DNA from: Thioalkalivibrio sp.
Lineage (GTDB): Bacteria; Pseudomonadota; Gammaproteobacteria; Ectothiorhodospirales; Ectothiorhodospiraceae
Length of the DNA stretch: 7,747 nt
NCBI GenBank assembly: GCA_007133115.1
Contig: SLNI01000048.1
Coordinates: 1 to 7,747, forward strand
Direction of reading: 5' to 3'
This document shows positions 6,700-7,747 of this stretch, piece after piece. How positions within the stretch are numbered: the stretch's first letter is position 1; every line of letters starts with the position of its first letter. Both the position numbers and the translations under genes were made by a program. A model generated the notes under the pieces. That model was not told where the DNA came from. It did no database searches and worked only from the letters and a program-made list of their open reading frames with translations.

Positions 6700-7747
6700 T
6701 TAGCGCGCAGGACCCTGCCCGCCGTGCGGCCGCGATCGACCCTCGGTGCCTGCGATCGGGCGATGCCGCCGGGCCATTGTGCGCAGAAAACGCCTTGAAC
6801 TCAGCGAAAAGCCGAGGTAACCCAGCATCATCGCAGCGGCGAGGAAAAACTGCAGGGGCTGCGGCCAACCCAACAGGTGGCCGGCGACGCCTATGCTCAC
6901 CAGCAGCAGCTGATTCAGGATAAGGATCGACCATGTCTGGCGAACCGAGAAACCGGCGCGCAAAAAAATGTGGTGCAGGTGGGTGCGATCCGGGGCCAAC
7001 GGGTTGCGGCCACCACTCAGGCGCCGGAAGAATACCGCCAGACAATCGGCTGCGGGCAGCAACAGAAGCCACGCGACCGTGATCGGCGCCACAACGGTCG
7101 TACCGCTACCCGCAAGCGAGACGCCAAACCAGGCCAACGCGTATCCCAAAGGCATACTGCCGCTATCGCCCAGGAACGCCCGTGCCCGGGACGCCCGCCC
7201 GAAACGCAGGTTCATGACGAGAAAGCCCGTAAGCGCCGCGATCACGAGCAGCGCCAGCGAGCCCAACATCGTCTCACCGACGTCGAAGGCGAGGATCGCC
7301 AAGCCGCCCAGAGCGAGCCACCCAACGCTACCTGCCAGACCGTCCATGCCGTCCATCATGTTGATGGCATTCACCATCAGTGCCACGGCAAGAATGGTGA
7401 GCGGAGCGCTGAACAAGCCGAGGCCGATATCCCCCAGACCGAGCAGATTCCCCAGGCCAAACACCTGAATACCCGCCAGGACCATTGCCATCGCCACCGT
7501 GAACTGCGCCAGCAGCCGCGGGGACGCGCGCAGCTCGTAGCGGTCATCGAGGACGCCAATCACGAGGAGCACGAGCGCACCCGCGCCCAGAGTCCATTGC
7601 GGCAACCACGGCCCCGGCAGCATCCAGGCGGCCGCGGCCACGCCGAGAACGATGGCGATGCCCCCGGTCAGGGGCACGGATCCCTTGTGCTGTTTGCGGC
7701 TGTCGGGATGATCGATCAGATTCCACCGGCGAGCCGGCCCGGCGAGC
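6700..7747 (-). CDS. MraY/WecA-family undecaprenyl-phosphate sugar-1-phosphate transferase, 5' end beyond window
   Basis: The frame is open to the right edge (348 residues visible). The GTG at 7677 reads as an internal Val, because conserved family sequence continues upstream of it (IDHPDSRKQHKGSVPLTGG at visible residues 11-29). The true start and about the first membrane segment are therefore missing. Family motifs are the DD pair in VLDDRYELR (visible 65-73), the NAINMMDGMDGLAG core (126-139), FLGDSGS (191-197) and the C-terminal DRTHLHHIF (253-261, corresponding to the HIHH motif of WecA). Multiple hydrophobic segments alternate with these cytoplasmic loops. The enzyme transfers a sugar-1-phosphate, commonly GlcNAc-1-P or a related HexNAc, from its UDP donor to undecaprenyl phosphate, the first step of repeat-unit assembly. 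The missing peptidoglycan context and the adjoining export genes favour WecA/WbpL-type over MraY. The last 28 residues form an Arg/Gly-rich cytoplasmic tail. The donor sugar cannot be read from the sequence. Confidence 0.94.
   Translation of the reverse strand, partial: LAGPARRWNLIDHPDSRKQHKGSVPLTGGIAIVLGVAAAAWMLPGPWLPQWTLGAGALVLLVIGVLDDRYELRASPRLLAQFTVAMAMVLAGIQVFGLGNLLGLGDIGLGLFSAPLTILAVALMVNAINMMDGMDGLAGSVGWLALGGLAILAFDVGETMLGSLALLVIAALTGFLVMNLRFGRASRARAFLGDSGSMPLGYALAWFGVSLAGSGTTVVAPITVAWLLLLPAADCLAVFFRRLSGGRNPLAPDRTHLHHIFLRAGFSVRQTWSILILNQLLLVSIGVAGHLLGWPQPLQFFLAAAMMLGYLGFSLSSRRFLRTMARRHRPIAGTEGRSRPHGGQGPAR

Noticed and set aside
6700..7677. A complete 325-residue WecA-like gene starting at the GTG at 7677
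   Set aside because: The conserved DHPDSRKQHKG segment continues in frame upstream to the window edge, so this GTG is an internal valine and the gene is truncated by the window.

Overview
The window is GC-rich (roughly 60-65% by eye) and codes on the minus strand throughout, so transcription runs from right to left. It is a surface-polysaccharide (capsule, exopolysaccharide or O-antigen-like) biosynthesis and export locus. The Wza-type outer-membrane lipoprotein and the fused Wzc-type co-polymerase/tyrosine kinase point to a Gram-negative, high-GC proteobacterium. A gammaproteobacterium of the Chromatiales/Ectothiorhodospiraceae type is a guess only.

Layout in the direction of transcription: (1) an MraY/WecA-family polyprenyl-phosphate sugar-1-phosphate transferase, whose N-terminus lies beyond the right edge; (2) after 19 nt, a PHP-type tyrosine-protein phosphatase of the CpsB/CapC/YwqE family; (3) a 118-nt spacer with a terminator-like hairpin plus T6 tract, followed directly by an extended -10 promoter; (4) a Wza-like export lipoprotein; (5) after 84 nt, a Wzc-like Wzz/BY-kinase fusion with a C-terminal tyrosine cluster; (6) after 28 nt, a one-pass membrane protein with a J-domain-like HPD segment in the cytoplasm, a (VET)4 repeat linker and a C-terminal NTF2-like domain; (7) overlapping its end by 11 nt, an O-antigen ligase/polymerase (Wzy/WaaL) membrane protein that starts at TTG and runs off the left edge. 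There is no gene-free stretch over 300 bases.

Together the genes cover initiation (sugar-1-phosphate onto undecaprenyl phosphate), polymerisation (Wzy-like), chain-length and export control (Wzc and Wza), and reversal of the Wzc phosphorylation cycle (PHP phosphatase). The flippase and glycosyltransferases expected for a Wzx/Wzy pathway are not in the window.

The least ordinary element is the J-domain/TM/NTF2-like protein, placed between the kinase and the polymerase and apparently translationally coupled to the polymerase. It is not a standard component of Wzx/Wzy loci. It is the best candidate for an undescribed accessory factor, perhaps one that brings DnaK to the envelope assembly site or docks the polymerase to Wzc.
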